A stretch of DNA of 6,079 nucleotides from JAULUH01 sp032111745 (GTDB taxonomy: Bacteria; Chloroflexota; Anaerolineae; JAAEKA01): the NCBI GenBank assembly GCA_032111745.1, contig JAULUH010000582.1:1-6079 (forward strand), read 5' to 3'. Numbering within the stretch: position 1 is the stretch's first letter; every line of letters begins with the position of its first letter. Both the position numbers and the translations under genes were made by a program. Positions 5,450-6,079 of the stretch are shown piece after piece. The notes below the pieces were generated by a model, which saw only the letters and a program-made list of their open reading frames with translations, made no database searches and was not told the origin of the DNA.

Positions 5450-6079
5450 ATGCTAATCTCAGAGCGCAGAGCAGTATACTTCAGCCCGGCGAGCGGCAGC
5501 GGGCCGCGCGAGATCGTCGAGCGGCTGTTTTTGCCCCGCCCCGTGCGCAACGTCGTCGCCGGGTTGAGCGGCTACAGCGTCTCGTTTCCCGATTCGAGCC
5601 AGGGCCGGCCGTTCGGCCGCCTGGTCGTCGAGCTGTTCCACAGCGAGTTCATCGGCAACGAGGTCGCGCTGTCATTCCGGTTCGGGCTGCGCGACTGGTC
5701 CGGCACGTGGGATGATACGTACGAAGGGTTGATCGACTACGTGGCGCTGGTGGACCTGGAAGACGATGGCGAGTCCAGCACTGCCATCACCATCCATGAG
5801 CTGGAGTACAACCAGGCCATCCAGTTCTTCCGCTCAGACCTGGACCTGGATCCGCCCAACCAGCAGCCCAACAACGCCGTTCCCCTGGTGGCCGGCAAAG
5901 CTACAGCCGTCCGGGTGTACGCCGATTTCAACCCTACGGATGGAGTCCAGGAAGGCGACGAGTACGCGGGGGAGCTGGAGGTCGAGTCGGCGCCGGGCAA
6001 CACCATCCTGACCGAGCTACTCGGCGACCTGTTCCCAAAACGCGACACCAGCGCGATGCCGCTCACTTCCGGCCAGGTG
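5450..6079 (+). CDS. N-terminal part of a multidomain beta-rich protein, cut by the window edge
   Basis: Open for 210 codons from the ATG at 5450 to the last base, with no stop, so the gene continues outside. A good ribosome binding site precedes it, and its codons mostly end in G or C. No signal peptide is visible (it begins MLISERRAVYFSP). Residues about 20-103 form a beta-rich block with RDWSGTWDDTYEG (81-93); the R-D-x-S-G-x-x-D-D-x-Y-x-G pattern recalls an H-type-lectin-like beta-sandwich domain found in many bacterial proteins, an assignment from memory. A second block follows: ELEYNQAIQFFRSDL (117-131) and NAVPLVAGKATAVRVYADF (142-160), then strand EYAGELEVES (171-180). The order A-I-Q ... 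V-P-L-V-A-G-K-x-T-x-V-R-V-Y is a recurring N-terminal motif of large bacterial surface or secreted proteins with Ig-like domains, some carrying metalloprotease domains. Function, length and location are therefore open. Minus-strand frames at 5459-5641 and 5737-6066 are its shadows. Confidence 0.85.
   Translation, partial: MLISERRAVYFSPASGSGPREIVERLFLPRPVRNVVAGLSGYSVSFPDSSQGRPFGRLVVELFHSEFIGNEVALSFRFGLRDWSGTWDDTYEGLIDYVALVDLEDDGESSTAITIHELEYNQAIQFFRSDLDLDPPNQQPNNAVPLVAGKATAVRVYADFNPTDGVQEGDEYAGELEVESAPGNTILTELLGDLFPKRDTSAMPLTSGQV

Noticed and set aside
5737..6066. Minus-strand 109-codon Ser-rich frame
   Set aside because: It is antisense to the plus-strand edge gene, which has a ribosome binding site, protein-like motifs and an uninterrupted frame.

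Overview
The window is 6,079 bases of GC-rich bacterial DNA. Gene density, strong GC preference at third codon positions, ATGA stop/start overlaps, a stand-alone ParB-like 'DGHHR' protein and HEAT-repeat proteins would fit a Chloroflexota-type genome. That assignment is inference from gene style only. No ribosomal or other marker gene is present.

Layout from left to right. Bases 1-273 are two copies of a 142-bp intergenic repeat. Bases 279-2814 hold a compact minus-strand operon, transcribed leftward: an ABC exporter ATPase, an ABC-2 type permease and a HEAT-repeat protein. The three genes are joined by 4-bp ATGA overlaps. Upstream of the ATPase is a short leader region with an extended -10 promoter candidate, a duplicated ATGAACGA motif and a possible 10-codon leader ORF that also ends in an ATGA overlap with the ATPase start. 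Bases 2897-3451 (minus) encode a small ParB/sulfiredoxin-fold-like protein. Bases 3636-4763 (minus) encode a seven-helix membrane protein that I cannot assign to a family and whose base composition is visibly lower in GC than the operon. Bases 4764-5449 carry no convincing gene; part of this stretch may be a decayed coding remnant. At 5450 a plus-strand gene begins with a good ribosome binding site and stays open to the window edge (210 codons).

How the genes work together: the ATPase and permease should form one exporter, probably a homodimer of each, and the HEAT protein is translationally coupled to it and may be a scaffold or accessory factor. The ParB-like protein and the membrane protein share the strand but have their own leaders and strong ribosome binding sites, so functional linkage to the exporter is not shown. 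The plus-strand gene at the right edge looks like a multidomain beta-rich protein; its function cannot be settled without the rest of the gene. I found no RNA gene, CRISPR array, transposase or integrase.
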